Of a DNA stretch of 64,000 nucleotides, positions 21,516 through 32,584 are shown piece after piece; positions within the stretch are counted from its first letter, which is position 1, and the number at the start of each line of letters is the position of its first letter. Where the stretch lies: positions 6,510,001 to 6,574,000 of the forward strand of contig OX246753.1 of the NCBI GenBank assembly GCA_945910035.1. The letters run 5' to 3'. The DNA comes from Brachypalpus laphriformis (Eukaryota > Arthropoda > Insecta > Diptera > Syrphidae). The notes below the pieces were generated by a model. The model was not told where the DNA came from. It worked only from the letters and a program-made list of their open reading frames with translations, and searched no databases. Position numbers and translations under genes: made by a program.

Positions 21516-24374
21516 CTAGAGAGCCGTTAAGGGCCGCGGCCGCCTAAGAGTAATGCTTATAGGTTCTTGGCCCGTTCTCAGATAAAGCTGTTCGTTGGAG
21601 ATGCGGTTCGGCCAAAAAATCCTCAAGATGATTCTTAAGCATTTGTTTACAAAGACTTGCAGCTTCCGTGTGTTAATGGTGTCCACCTTCCAAGTACTGC
21701 ACCCATAAAGCAGCACTGATTCTACGTTGGAGCGGAACAGTCGCAGCTTGGTTCTTAAGCTGATAACATTGCTTCTCCAGATTTTAGATAGCATTCCGAA
21801 CGCAGCTTTAGCCTTCCCGATTCTGCTGCACACATCCAGTTCGGTGCCACCGCGATTAGCCGAGACCACACTTCCTAAATAAAGAAAGTTATCAACTTTC
21901 TCGACTTCCTGTCCGGCAATGTTAAGTTGAGCGCGGTTGTTAGAAGAAGTGCTCAGGGCTTTTGTTTTGGCTGTGTTTACTTTTAGCCCCACTTTGTTTG
22001 CCTCAGCTTCTAGATTTTGGGCCATCAGATGAAGATCCATTATCCGATGTGAAAGTAGACAAACATCGTCAGCGTAATCTAGGTGTTTAAGGTAAGATGT
22101 CATAGTCCAACGAATTCCATAGCTGCCTTCCGTCAATGCTGCACGGAGTACATCGCTCATAACCACCAAAAACAATAGTGGTGACAGTATGCACCCTTGA
22201 CGTACTCCACTTTGGACTTCAAAATCCTCCGACACCTTACCATTGTGCACGACGTGACACTTACCGCCCTCGTATGTAGCCTTGATAATAGCTATAAGTT
22301 TTTCTGGGATGCCTCTCCTGCGCAAGGCCAACCAGATAGCATCTCGATTCAATCTGTCGAAAGCTTTCTCGAAGTCGATAAACATTAAATGTAGCGGAGA
22401 CCTATACTCAACGCATTGCTCGATAATGATCCGTAAGGTGTTTATGTGGTCAATGCAGGAGGATCCAGCGCGAAAGCCTGCCTGTTCGACATCGAGAGTT
22501 GAATCTAAATGTTCTTTAATTCGTTCTAGAATTATTTTAGCTATTATTTTAGCCACGGCTGGAAGAACGCATATACCTCTCCAGTTACCGCAATCCATCA
22601 AGTTTCCCTTCTTTGGAAGTTTAATGATCATCCCCTTTTTCCACTCCTGTGGAAATTGTTCACTATCCCAAGCTCTCCGTATTAGGGGATGCAGTAAATC
22701 TGCCGATGTATTTGGCGCCGCTTGAAATAGCTCGGCAGGGATGCCATCAATACCCACCGCCTTGTTCTTCTTGAGGGACTTGATTGCTGTTATTATCTCG
22801 GTTTTACTGGGAGGTGCCGTGCGAATTCGGGAGTTTGTTGCTTCGAACTGCTCATTCGAATTCGAGATCATACCGCCATCGTCTATGTGATTTAGCACTG
22901 TAGCAAAATGTTCTCTCCATCTAGTGAGCTGATCCTCATCCGAAATCAGAAGGTTACCGTCTAGACTTTTCACTGGATGTTGTTTGGAGTTTCGACCACC
23001 GATGAGCTCCTTAGTGATGCTATAGACAGTCCTACTGTCGCACCTACTGTCGCACCTACTCGCTGCTTCTTCAGCCCTTGATGCCAGTGAGTTGATATAT
23101 TGACGTTTGTCACGTCTCACACTACGCTGCACTTCTTTCTTCTTCGCACGGTATTGGGCTTCAAGCTCGGTTCTCTCTACTGCTGAGGCCGCTGCAATCC
23201 GAGCCTTGATTGCTGTACGCTCATCGATCCGTCTCCAGGTGTTTGTAGAAAGCCATGTGCGGTGGTGTTTCTGCTTTTTACCGACATACGTGCGTGCCCC
23301 AGTCGCAAAAGCATTTTTCACAGCACTCCAGTGGTCATCCATGTTCTCTATGCTGCTGATTGCTTCTGCTTCTAAGGCAAGATGGTCCCTGAACTGTAGG
23401 CGCACTTGGGGAACCTTGAGCCTGTCGATATTAAACCTGGTGATGTGAAGTAGGTTTGAGCGGTTGCTGTTGACGGATGCAGTACGAAGGCGTAAATGAG
23501 CTACCATAAGATGGTGATCTCGTTCTAGTCCAACGTCAGCTCCACGTCTGTTTCGGACGTCCAGGAAACAATTTCTAAAGCGGCGACTGATCGCAATGTG
23601 GTCGATCTGGTTGGATGTTCGTTGCCTATCAGTAGAGACCCAACTGATTTTGTGGCAGGTGTTATGCTTAAACAGCGTACCTCCGATGACTAGGCGGTTG
23701 GTATTGCAGAAGTCCACAAACCGCTCACCGTTATCATTACGGTCTCCCACGCCGTGAACTCCCATCACGTGCTTAAGCATGGTGTTGTCGCTACCCACCT
23801 TGGCATTGAAATCTCCCATCACCATTACGATGTCCCCATTAGGCGTTTGGTTGTAGGCGGCGCCTAAGTGGCTATAAAAATCATCCTTTTCGTCCTCAGT
23901 CGCGTCTAGAGTCGGAGCATAACACTGTATGATGGTAATTTTTCTAACTCTACTCTGGAACCTAGCCGTCAATATCCGGTCATTATGGGGTTTCCAGGAT
24001 ATGAGGCTACTACGTGCTGCTGGAGTTAGCATGAGTCCTACTCCGGAACTCCGTGCACTTCCAGCTGGTTTCCCAGAGTAGAGCATGACAGTGTTTTTGG
24101 TTGGGGAGATGAATTCCCCGGCATCGAACCATCTTATCTCGCTCAGCCCTAAGATGTCTATTTTATACCTTGCGAATTCGCGTTCTAATTGGAGGAATCT
24201 GGCGTTATAAGGCCCTTCCTTGAGTGAGTCCAGGAGGGTCTTAACGTTCCCGAATCCGATCGTTGTCCGTGTCCGATAGCCAAAGGTCGTCATCAAATTA
24301 TCCGTCCGTATCCGAGGCGTTGGTTTTCGTTTCGGAGCAGTAAAAGTTTTTACGGTTGCGGCTCGCTGGGCCAC
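21516..24374 (-). CDS. RTE-type non-LTR ORF2, endonuclease-reverse transcriptase, open
   Basis: 952 uninterrupted codons. The endonuclease occupies roughly residues 38-290 (GFGNVKTL with the active-site Asn, LSEIRWFD, MGDFNAKVG, ERDHHLMV with the terminal His). The reverse transcriptase occupies roughly 470-880 (KSLKKNKAVGIDGIPAEL, WRGICVLP, FIDFEKAFDRLNR, GVRQGCILSPLLFL, LDYADDVCLLS with the YADD catalytic pair, NFLYLGSVVS). The wording is that of RTE-clade elements. The protein ends at QEPISITLRR and runs into foreign sequence. The related copy at 45635-46543 continues (ITIRRRKWQ...), so about 60-80 C-terminal residues and the 3' end are missing. The enzymatic domains look intact, but the copy cannot supply its own 3' end. 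Confidence 0.9.
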   Translation of the reverse strand: MAQRAATVKTFTAPKRKPTPRIRTDNLMTTFGYRTRTTIGFGNVKTLLDSLKEGPYNARFLQLEREFARYKIDILGLSEIRWFDAGEFISPTKNTVMLYSGKPAGSARSSGVGLMLTPAARSSLISWKPHNDRILTARFQSRVRKITIIQCYAPTLDATEDEKDDFYSHLGAAYNQTPNGDIVMVMGDFNAKVGSDNTMLKHVMGVHGVGDRNDNGERFVDFCNTNRLVIGGTLFKHNTCHKISWVSTDRQRTSNQIDHIAISRRFRNCFLDVRNRRGADVGLERDHHLMVAHLRLRTASVNSNRSNLLHITRFNIDRLKVPQVRLQFRDHLALEAEAISSIENMDDHWSAVKNAFATGARTYVGKKQKHHRTWLSTNTWRRIDERTAIKARIAAASAVERTELEAQYRAKKKEVQRSVRRDKRQYINSLASRAEEAASRCDSRCDSRTVYSITKELIGGRNSKQHPVKSLDGNLLISDEDQLTRWREHFATVLNHIDDGGMISNSNEQFEATNSRIRTAPPSKTEIITAIKSLKKNKAVGIDGIPAELFQAAPNTSADLLHPLIRRAWDSEQFPQEWKKGMIIKLPKKGNLMDCGNWRGICVLPAVAKIIAKIILERIKEHLDSTLDVEQAGFRAGSSCIDHINTLRIIIEQCVEYRSPLHLMFIDFEKAFDRLNRDAIWLALRRRGIPEKLIAIIKATYEGGKCHVVHNGKVSEDFEVQSGVRQGCILSPLLFLVVMSDVLRAALTEGSYGIRWTMTSYLKHLDYADDVCLLSHRIMDLHLMAQNLEAEANKVGLKVNTAKTKALSTSSNNRAQLNIAGQEVEKVDNFLYLGSVVSANRGGTELDVCSRIGKAKAAFGMLSKIWRSNVISLRTKLRLFRSNVESVLLYGCSTWKVDTINTRKLQVFVNKCLRIILRIFWPNRISNEQLYLRTGQEPISITLRRPRPLTAL

Positions 24375-24592
24375 AGACCAACCGACACTTATCCTGTTTT
24401 TTGGCGCAGGAAGCTCGCCATTCGTCCTCTCCCGTTAGCAATTTCCGAAGAAATCCCCAGATGGCACCACGAGGAGGTGGGAGTAGTCCTTACTAACAGA
24501 GCTGCTAGGTTTTCGGCTGCAGTGGCTCTTTCTCGTTACTTAGCGGACCAACACCTATCGGGAGATGCTGCCCCTACGAGGCAGGACAGGCT
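24375..24592 (-). other. 5' leader of the RTE element
   Basis: About 215 bp between the RTE ORF2 start and the point where LOA coding resumes (near 24593, reading FIPKAGRRGHDSAKDFRPISL toward the junction). No ORF1 is present, as usual for RTE elements. Confidence 0.6.
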
Positions 24593-25490
24593 TATGGGTC
24601 TAAAATCCTTCGCGGAATCATGTCCTCGCCGGCCCGCCTTGGGGATGAAAACCACTTTGACACGTCTCCAGGTTTGGGGAACATGGCTTAGGTTTAAGCA
24701 ACTCCTATAAATCGGTAATAGCCAGGGAATTGCTATGTCTTGCAATTTCTGCATCATAATAGGCATGATGCCGTCAGGGCCAGGTGAATTATAGGGAGAG
24801 AAGCTATTTATAGCCCAGGAGACTTTATCCTCCGTAATAATGTTTGTGATGTTATCCCAAGCTGCCTGTGGCGTACAGGTGGAACTAGCTTGTTCTACTC
24901 TAATCTCACTGCAGCCTGGGAAGTGAGTACTCATCAGGAGTTCCAGAGATGCCGCAGAAGAGTCTGTCCAGCTTCCATCCGTCTTTTTAAGAAAGGACGG
25001 GTTGCTATGCCCTTTGGACAACATTTTGCTGAGCCTTGCGGATTCTTTAAGGGACTCGATAGACTGGCAGTAATCTCTCCAGCCCTGTTTTTTGGCCATT
25101 CTGATGGACTCCTTATATATTTTTAGGCAGTCCTTGTAGGGCTGCCAGAAGTTGTGAATGTAGCAGATATTGAAGATCGCTCTGGTCATCTCCCTAAGCT
25201 TTGATAGATCTTCATTCCACCATGTTGGGACTTTCTTTTTACAATAACTGATTGGACACGAGACTTTAAAGGCAACGTTAATTGCTTTCTCAAAGATTTC
25301 AACCTTTGAATCCAGTTCCGTGGTCGAGTCGATTTTATACATTGATGTGCTACCCAGTTTTGACTTAACTATACGATTAAACTTTGTCCAGTTTATGCGT
25401 TTTGGGTTTCTATGTGGTTTAGGGGTCTCAATCTCGAGACAGACGTTGAAGAGCATCCAGTTATGATCAGAAAATCATCTTCACCAACTG
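24593..25490 (-). pseudogene. LOA-like non-LTR element, end of endonuclease to start of RT
   Basis: About 290 codons are open: end of the endonuclease (DHNWMLFNVCLEIETP), a linker (KKKVPTWWNEDLSKL, MAKKQGWRDYCQSIESL), then the RT beginning INSFSPYNSPGPDGIMP, WRRVKVVFIPKAGRR, AKDFRPISLS. At that point the RTE element begins. The 5' part (most of the endonuclease and ORF1) is missing beyond 25490. Confidence 0.8.
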
Positions 25491-25494
25491 GACA

Positions 25495-26855
25495 TTTTTT
25501 TGTTTTTATAAATTCGAAATATAAACAAATTTTGCTGAAATTCGGCCATCTGAGTAAAGAAAATGTCATGCTTATGAATTTATAGGCACAATCCCATGTA
25601 AGCAATCGTTTTCTTATCTTTTTGCATATTAAAGTAAGCCCTGACTTACATCGATCTTTCGAAAAGAGAACATTCCCAACACTTGAGCGATCGAGCTCAC
25701 AAGAAGAGCACTTACTCGATCAGTGTATTTTCTTTGCACACCATGTTAGGAAAGTTCTCAGAAAAATGAGTAAGTAGCTTGAACTCATCTTTTTGCATAC
25801 GACCCATTGACCCAATTCCATACCTATAACCTACTTGAAAATGTTCTCACTATTAGAACATCCCACATTGGTAACAAGTACCGTAACAATACTAGCTGCC
25901 ATCTACTATTTTAAATGATTAAATTATTATCATTAATTAACAAATACAGTAATTTTCCAAGAAGCCAATGACTTCACTATTCCCCCAAAAGCTGTTTATT
26001 TATTCGATTTTATATAAAAGACAAACAAGACCAGGTGAATGTGACTCAATTACAGAATTCAATTAGACCCATGATACCCGTTGAAGTATAACCCAACAAA
26101 TCGACCAGAACATCCCAATTCTAAATACAAGTCTCCACTAGACAAACACTTCTTCTGTCGCTCTCAGGGGCACATGTTGTTTATTTGATATTCACACGAG
26201 CGAACGTTCTGAAGAGTAAAAAATCAACTCAATCTATACGTGCGTATTGGCAGCTTTGTGTGGTATCAACAGCACGTAGGAATGCCTTATAAAATCAATC
26301 ATAAAAGAAAAAATCCAAATAAAATTGTCAAGTCGTAGGTTTTTTTTTTTGAGATATCTGTTAATGAAATCCGAAAGTGTTTTTACCTGTTGTTTTTTTA
26401 TCTTTTCAAGCATTCTTCTGTTGTTTGCTTACAATATTGTCCCTACTGGTTATGATGGCCAGTGACCTGTATTTTGTTTTATTATGACAGCAGCCATTTA
26501 CGCGCTTTTGTGCCCTGTGCTGTACAAAAAAAAGGTTAATGAATGTACGTAAGCACTCATGGCTATATGAGAGTGCAGTGGTCAGTCGTTACATTTTTAT
26601 ATAAAATCTATACGTTCATATGTATCTCTTTTTTTAGCGTCCCCAAGTACCAATAAAACGTCCAATTAAATTACTACAGTTGGGGGATTTAAATTGAAAC
26701 GAAGTGGGGAAAGACCAGTACGTTTTGTTTTGGATGGAATATGGTGTACCTTATGGTGGGTTGATTGTATTCACTGAATTCGGCTAAAGGAATCCATGCA
26801 AAATGATTTAAGTTATTCACTTTAGAATTGAGTTATACATAACTGAAAAAAAAAT
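25495..26855. other. no recognisable feature
   Basis: A+T-rich sequence; no ORF with recognisable similarity and no similarity to the local repeat families. Confidence 0.45.
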
Positions 26856-26859
26856 TACC

Positions 26860-27090
26860 ATTCATTTTGAAGCCATTGAACGTAGCAATTTCCGCCAATC
26901 AAATGACTGAAGCCAAATGAATGCAATCAGCTGGAAGGCAGCGAAAGAGTTGAAGTTTTTTGAAGTCATTTAAAGATTTTGAAGTCATTTTAAGTCCTTC
27001 AAGCCATTTGAAATTATTCATGATAACGAAGTCATTTGAAGTATTTTCCAATGAAAAATGTTGAGTCTTCAAAGGGAACGGCAAATTAAA
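26860..27090. repeat. degenerate GAAGTCATTT array
   Basis: The words GAAGTCATTT, AAGCCATTTGAA and GAAGTCATTTGAAG recur about every 20-30 bp. The inverted form of the same vocabulary (TGACTTCA, ATTGCATTCATTTGGC) reappears at 35860-36370. Confidence 0.5.
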
Positions 27091-27287
27091 TTAGACGTAT
27101 TCTAGTTTTAACAATAACATAAAAGAATTGCATTTACGTCATCAATCATAAATATTTATATTCAACAAGACTTAATTAACACATTTTAAAATAAAACTGA
27201 TATCCGGCAGATGATTAAGAGCTCAGCATTATGAAAGAAGAAGATACATATCCATATATTGAATTGTTGAATAAGTTCAATAAGTTC

Positions 27288-27415
27288 GGTGGTTAGTGTG
27301 TCGGACCACTGCTCATGAGGCTGAATGTTTGAATCCCGGAAGACGTTAAACATTTTTTCACAGTCCCTCCTCTCGCGAAAGTATGATAAACATCCGAGTC
27401 TGACATAAGAAAGCT
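27288..27415 (+). repeat. SINE-1 fragment
   Basis: GTGGTTAGTGTGTCGGACCACTG and TTTGAATCCCGGAA (box B) plus the body CCTCTCGCGAAAG; ends at AAGCTT where a SINE-3 copy follows. Confidence 0.75.
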
Positions 27416-27520
27416 TCTTCTTCTTCTTCCTATTTCAGCGAGGTTATGATCCGAAAACAAGGGATCATAGCCCACCCACTTCACCGCATTTCTACTGATC
27501 CGCCTGTGGGGTTCGCCTAT
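27416..27520 (-). repeat. SINE-3 copy
   Basis: (CTT)n, then TTTCAGCGAGGTTATGATCC, ACAAGGGATCATAGCCCACC, TTCACCGCATTTCTACTGATCCGCC; the same about 100-bp element as 33765-33869 (opposite strand) and 63274-63367. Confidence 0.8.
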
Positions 27521-27664
27521 TTGACCTCAGAAAATATCGAGAGGCCTCCTGATTTTGGATCACTCGGTTACTGAGGCCAATGAAATGCCGATGTCATCGC
27601 ATTTGTGTGATCCAGGCGTTTATAGGCCTGCCTCTCCTGCCTCGCAATGTCTTTGTTGGAACTT

Positions 27665-28062
27665 TTTTTTATTTTTTTTTATAATTTGCGCGCACTCAAA
27701 GGGTTATGAATACCTTTAACATGTTTACACACAGTGCGGGCGTTGGAAAGGATGGATAGAGAGAGAGAGAGAGAGAACGATTTTTGGTGCAGTAGTTCTT
27801 GAAGTTGTTTATGCTTCAGTTATTCTCCGGGGGTGGCGTCCAGATAACTGGGGAGATTTTTGTTTTTATTGTCTTTGCTTCTGATTCACAGTACTTTTTT
27901 CCCGATAACCGATGTCAAGGGCAAATCATCATCAACAGAGCGAACAATTTTTCCAGCCACATGACCAAGCTACTGCCAGTGTTATGCCTTCGCAGTAGTG
28001 TTCACAGAAGCTTTTGCAAATGATCGGACTGACTTTATATATTTCATGAGAAATAAATAAAT
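27665..28062 (-). repeat. SINE-2 body, separated from its head by a Jockey element
   Basis: Same sequence and order as the SINE-2 at 35012-35385 (GCGCACTCAAAGGGTTATGAATACC, GTGCGGGCGTTGGAAAGGA, GAGAGAGA, CCAGATAACTGGGGAGATTT, TTTCATGAGAAATAAATAAAT). The copy stops at AAATAAATAAAT and resumes at 32696-32785 with the tRNA-like head, on the other side of the Jockey element. Confidence 0.85.
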
Positions 28063-28289
28063 TTTTTTTTTTTTTTTGTTTTGTTTTTTTTTTTTTTTCG
28101 TGGGTAGGTGAAAATCTTCTTGAGACACTATGAGACCGTGTACTCATAGTAGTGTCAGATTTCTACTGACTAAAAACACCCTTCCCTTCGTTTTGTTTAC
28201 TACGACTAAGTTTGACCTTATCAAGTAGTTTAAGCTTCAGATTTATATTCGCGTGAGGCAGTCACCGTCATGACATGCGGCTTTTTGTC

Positions 28290-30968
28290 TTATAGCGCTA
28301 ATTCGATCGCTTTCGTTCTTTGAAGTCGGCGCGTAAGATTTGTCACATCCAAAGTTTGGAGTATGGCACAGTTGCAATGGCCATGAAGACGAATACGAAG
28401 CTTGCGAGCGAAGCTTTTTATTTCGTCCTCCACGGTAGCTATCCCTAAGTCTCTGTGGATATCATTGTTTCTGATATACCAGGGAGCGTTCACGATTATT
28501 CTTATAATTTTATTTTGCAATGATTGTATGAGATTCCTATTGCTTGGTTTGGTACAACCCCAGAGTTGTATACCGTACGTCCACACGGGCTTAAACACTT
28601 GCTTATACAGAAGCAGTTTGTTATATACGCTTAGTTTGGAATATCTTCCAATTAGCCAATACATTTCTCGAAGTCGATTTTCGACTTCGTCACGTTTCTT
28701 TTTAACGTGAGGTTTCCATTTAAGTTTCGCGTCTAGTGTCATTCCCAGATATTTAGCTTCGTTTGCATGCGGTATTTGTACCGAGTTAATGAAAACGGGA
28801 AGGTTGATTATTTTCTTGTAAGTGAAGTTAACATGCGTCGATTTTATCTCGTTAAGAACAATGCGCCAAGTTTTTGTCCACTCACAGATTTTATCCAAGG
28901 CTCGTTGGAGTTTTATGGTTGCTGACTCGATTGAACTTTCCGTTGCCAGAATAGCCGTATCGTCCGCGAACGTAGCTACAATAGTGCCTTCAGTTTGAGG
29001 TATGTCCCGAGTGTACAGCAAGAATAAGATAGGCCCAAGGACACTTCCTTGCGGAACTCCGGCGGCGATTTCTTTAAAATCAGAATATTCAGTTCCGTGC
29101 TTAACACGAAAAAGTCTGTTTTTAAGGTACGATTCTAAGATCTTATGAAGTTGCTCCGGAAGGATTCGTCTTAGCTTATAATTCAATCCATCGTGCCAAA
29201 CCCTGTCGAAGGCTTGAGATACGTCAAGAAAAGCGCTAGAGCAAATCGTTTTCTCCTCAAGGGCTTTTTCAATTTCGTCGGTTATTCTATAAACCTGGTC
29301 AATTGTGGAATGCTTGATTCTTAACCCGAATTGGTGGTCAGGTATTAGGCGTCTCTCTTCAATGACCGGAAGAATCCGTTTCAGAAGGAGTTTTTCAAAT
29401 ACCTTCGATATTATTGGTAGTACCGATATCGGTCTGTACGATTTTTTGTCATTTGGAGATTTCCCCGGTTTCGGAACCATTATGACTTCTGCGACTTTCC
29501 ATTGATTTGGAACGTATAATAATCTAATGGAAGCATTTATTAAATAAAGCAATTTTAATAGTGCCTTTTTTGGTAATTCCTTGAGGATTTGTCCGGTTAT
29601 TAAATCATAGCCAGGGGCTTTATTGTTCTTCAGGTTTTTTATTGCCTGGCAAAGTTCTATAAGTGACACACTTTTTATTCTAAGGTTGTCAGATGTCGTA
29701 GTCGTACCGTTAAAATCGTCTACCAATAGTTCTCCATCAAATGGCTTAAAAGTCTCTTCTAAGTGCTCGGCAAATAGATCCGCTTTTTCTTTGTCACCTT
29801 TTGCCCATTCGTCGTTGTTTTTTCTTATCGGTGGCGAATGTATTTGCGGTTTTTTAATTCTTTTGCCAGCTTTCCAGATCGAGTAATTAGTGGTTTTTTC
29901 GGCGGTTAAACCTTCAAGATAAGCTGAAGTCTCTCGGTTTTTTAGGTCTTGGATCGCTTTTTTGAGCTTATTGCATAGGAAATTCGAGTGGGTTTTATGC
30001 TGGGGAGCGCGAGTGTGTTGCCATATTTTGCGTGCTTTCCTCTTTTCTCGAATAAGTTCTTTTCTTTCCGGCGGATAATTGGCTTCATTGCATGGGACTT
30101 CTTTCCTCCTTAAAGGTGTATTTTTCCACGCGGTATTTTGTATTGATTCAATAAATTTGCCGAGCTCATCTTCTATTTCGAAGGGTGTTTTGAGCGATAC
30201 ATTTAAGACAATATTTTCTTCGCAATCAGTTCTAAAGTCGCGCCAGTTAGTTTTTTTGTTAGTTAATCTAGGCACACCTTCTACTGTCATTAGTCGGTCA
30301 CTTATTGTCAAGATTACCGGCGAGTGATCTGAGGAGAGATCAAAGCTTTCCTCTACTTTCGCAAAATTTGAAGATACTCCTTTTGCTACGAAGAAGTCTA
30401 TTAGGTCCGGTGTTTTTGCTGTATCAGAGGGCCAATACGTCGGTTTCCCCGTCGAAAAGAAATCAACCCCGAATTGCATACCGGCTTCGTACAGAAGTCT
30501 GCCTTTCCGTGAATTGGATCTGGAACCCCAAAAGGTGTGTTTTGCGTTGAAATCGCCACCTATAATGAAATTCGGTCCAAGTGAGTCAAGGAGACGTACA
30601 AAGTCGTTACTTCTAAACGTGCATCGCGGAGGACAATAAATGGACGCGATGTTGAAATACGAGTGCCTATTCTTAACTCGAACTGAACTTGTTTGCATTG
30701 TATCGATTTCAATCGTCGTATTTATGGAGTGCTCAATGCAGTCTTTAATGAATAAGGAGGATCCGCCTCTAGCTCTTCCGAAAGGGTGGTATGCGTGATA
30801 AGCACGATACCCTCTTATGTTTACTCCGGATTCCTTTGTCAAATGAGTTTCAGAGATCAAGCAAATGTCAATGTTGTCATTCCGTAAGAATACTTCTAAT
30901 TCGGCGTTTTTTTGTAGAAGGCAGTTTGCGTTCCATGTTAAAATTTTTAGTAACTGATTCATATTCAT
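28290..30968 (-). CDS. Jockey-type ORF2, endonuclease-reverse transcriptase
   Basis: 892 codons without interruption. Endonuclease in about residues 1-225 (ILTWNANCLL, LISETHLTKES, RARGGSSLFIK, NFIIGGDFNAKH, LSSDHSPVIL). Reverse transcriptase in about 430-720 (IKNLKNNKAPGYDLIT, YRPISVLPIISKVFEK, AFLDVSQAFDRVWHDGL, GVPQGSVLGPILFLLY, TFADDTAIL with the catalytic DD, EAKYLGMTLD). The protein nicks target DNA and reverse-transcribes the element RNA at the nick. The start codon overlaps the ORF1 stop (ATGA), so translation is probably coupled to ORF1. No RNase H, as usual in Jockey. All catalytic motifs look intact, so this ORF may be functional. Confidence 0.93.
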   Translation of the reverse strand: MNMNQLLKILTWNANCLLQKNAELEVFLRNDNIDICLISETHLTKESGVNIRGYRAYHAYHPFGRARGGSSLFIKDCIEHSINTTIEIDTMQTSSVRVKNRHSYFNIASIYCPPRCTFRSNDFVRLLDSLGPNFIIGGDFNAKHTFWGSRSNSRKGRLLYEAGMQFGVDFFSTGKPTYWPSDTAKTPDLIDFFVAKGVSSNFAKVEESFDLSSDHSPVILTISDRLMTVEGVPRLTNKKTNWRDFRTDCEENIVLNVSLKTPFEIEDELGKFIESIQNTAWKNTPLRRKEVPCNEANYPPERKELIREKRKARKIWQHTRAPQHKTHSNFLCNKLKKAIQDLKNRETSAYLEGLTAEKTTNYSIWKAGKRIKKPQIHSPPIRKNNDEWAKGDKEKADLFAEHLEETFKPFDGELLVDDFNGTTTTSDNLRIKSVSLIELCQAIKNLKNNKAPGYDLITGQILKELPKKALLKLLYLINASIRLLYVPNQWKVAEVIMVPKPGKSPNDKKSYRPISVLPIISKVFEKLLLKRILPVIEERRLIPDHQFGLRIKHSTIDQVYRITDEIEKALEEKTICSSAFLDVSQAFDRVWHDGLNYKLRRILPEQLHKILESYLKNRLFRVKHGTEYSDFKEIAAGVPQGSVLGPILFLLYTRDIPQTEGTIVATFADDTAILATESSIESATIKLQRALDKICEWTKTWRIVLNEIKSTHVNFTYKKIINLPVFINSVQIPHANEAKYLGMTLDAKLKWKPHVKKKRDEVENRLREMYWLIGRYSKLSVYNKLLLYKQVFKPVWTYGIQLWGCTKPSNRNLIQSLQNKIIRIIVNAPWYIRNNDIHRDLGIATVEDEIKSFARKLRIRLHGHCNCAILQTLDVTNLTRRLQRTKAIELAL

Positions 30969-32584
30969 ATGGGAGTTCTTTTTTGGCGAGGTTTTAACTC
31001 GAGCTTGCTCAATTTATCAAATATGACTTTGTTTACCTTCGTTTGCTCCTCAAGTTTCGCAAGAATTATAGAGAAGACTTGGGAGACTGGGTCTACCGTA
31101 ATACCGCTTTGCTTGGTTTCTAGCGACGCAGCTCGAGCATATGTTAGCGTCTCTGGAGATTGTGGCTTTTCCTTTGATTTTGCCGAAGGAACTTTACTTT
31201 GCTCGACTCTCGTCTTAAGTTTGACGTGTTTATTGACGGTCGTTACCCTTGGCTTAGTGATTTCATGACTATTTTTAACCGGTTCTGCGTTCTGGCGTTG
31301 AATATTTTTAAATGTGTCTCGCCTTTTTTGAAGCTCTTTTGCCACTTCGCAACCTCGATAGTTCGCTGGGTGCTTTCCTTTGCAGTTAATGCAGGTAGCC
31401 GGGGCCTGCTTATTTAGGTCACACTTTTCTGAGAGATGGTTACCAGCACATTTTACGCATCTCGGCTCTTTTTGACAATACGACTGTGTGTGATTAAAGC
31501 CTTGACAGCGTTTACACTGAGGTATCGATCTCGTACTCGTACGCATAGGCTCAATCTTGACTACGATATTCAGAATAGTTTTAACGTTATAAATATCGTC
31601 TACATTTTCGCTCCTGTCAAAGGTAAGCATAAAGAGCGGAAGTCCATGCTTGACCATGATTTCCTGGCCTTGTTCCGTTTGTTGCTTCACCTTTTTGAGA
31701 ATATTGACGGCATTAAGAATTTTTAAACCTTTAGCTTTGAGGTCGTTCATTACGTCGTCTTTTGTGCACGAGGGGTGAAGACCCCTTGCTATAACACGCA
31801 GTGGTCTTTTTGACTTATTTTCATAAGTATACCACTGGATCTTTTCCGTGTTTAATTTTTGTGATATTGCTCGTTAGCCATCGAAGTCATCAACTTTAAT
31901 TTTCCACGCATTGTTCCTGAGTGATGTTACCTTGAATTTCGATGTCGTCGTACCTTTAAGAAGGCAATGTAGCTTACTGTAGTCCGTTATGCCAACGACA
32001 TTTATTGCAGGCGGGGGACGTGCTTTAGCTTGAGTTTGTTTTGGCTTCGACTCATTTTGCTTGGCTTCTTTTCGCGGCTCGATTTCGGGCGAAGAGCCGG
32101 CTCTGCGTTTTTTGCTAGGTCTTTTCTTTAAGACGCAATTCGTTTCGCGTGCAAGCTCTTCTTCGTCCGTGTGATATTGTGGATTAGCTGCGCGGGGAGG
32201 GGAATCTTCGCGTTCTTTTTGTAAAAGCGAGTTCTTTAGAAGCTTGTTTTCCTCTCTCAGCATGTCTACCTCTTTTTTGAGCTCTTGGTAGAGCCGATCC
32301 ATTTCATCAAGCCTATTGCGCAGTTCGTTATTTTCCTTCTCAAAGCTTTTACATTTCTCTAAGTCCTGTTTCTTGTGCGCTTGCACTTCCGGCGGACTTT
32401 TTTTCCCGGAGACATTCGGTCTTGATGGTGGAGACCGAGGTACCCTTGAACTTTTTATAAAGGGATTTATCAATTGCAATAATTGGCTCTCCCCAGAATC
32501 CGTAGAGCCTACCTCCGAAGAGGGTGGATTTTCCAGTGAACCTGGACTGCCACCTGGGGTATTAATTCTTTTCGTTTTACTCAT
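30965..32584 (-). pseudogene. Jockey-type ORF1 (gag-like, zinc knuckles), one nonsense codon
   Basis: About 540 codons in one frame with a single TAA at 31874-31876. The N-terminal part is Ser/Pro-rich (EVGSTDSGESQLL) and then has a coiled coil (ENNELRNRLDEMDRLYQELK). After the stop come a partner region (VIARGLHPSC), then three zinc knuckles (CKRCQGFNHTQSYC, CVKCAGNHLSEKC, CINCKGKHPANYRGC) and a basic tail. Such proteins coat the element RNA. If the stop is real this copy needs ORF1 protein from elsewhere. The stop lies where the reading otherwise continues smoothly, so a recent mutation, readthrough or a sequencing error are all possible. Confidence 0.88.

Noticed and set aside
22282..23448. 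Plus-strand frames of 113-147 codons
   Set aside because: Antisense shadows of the intact RTE ORF2.
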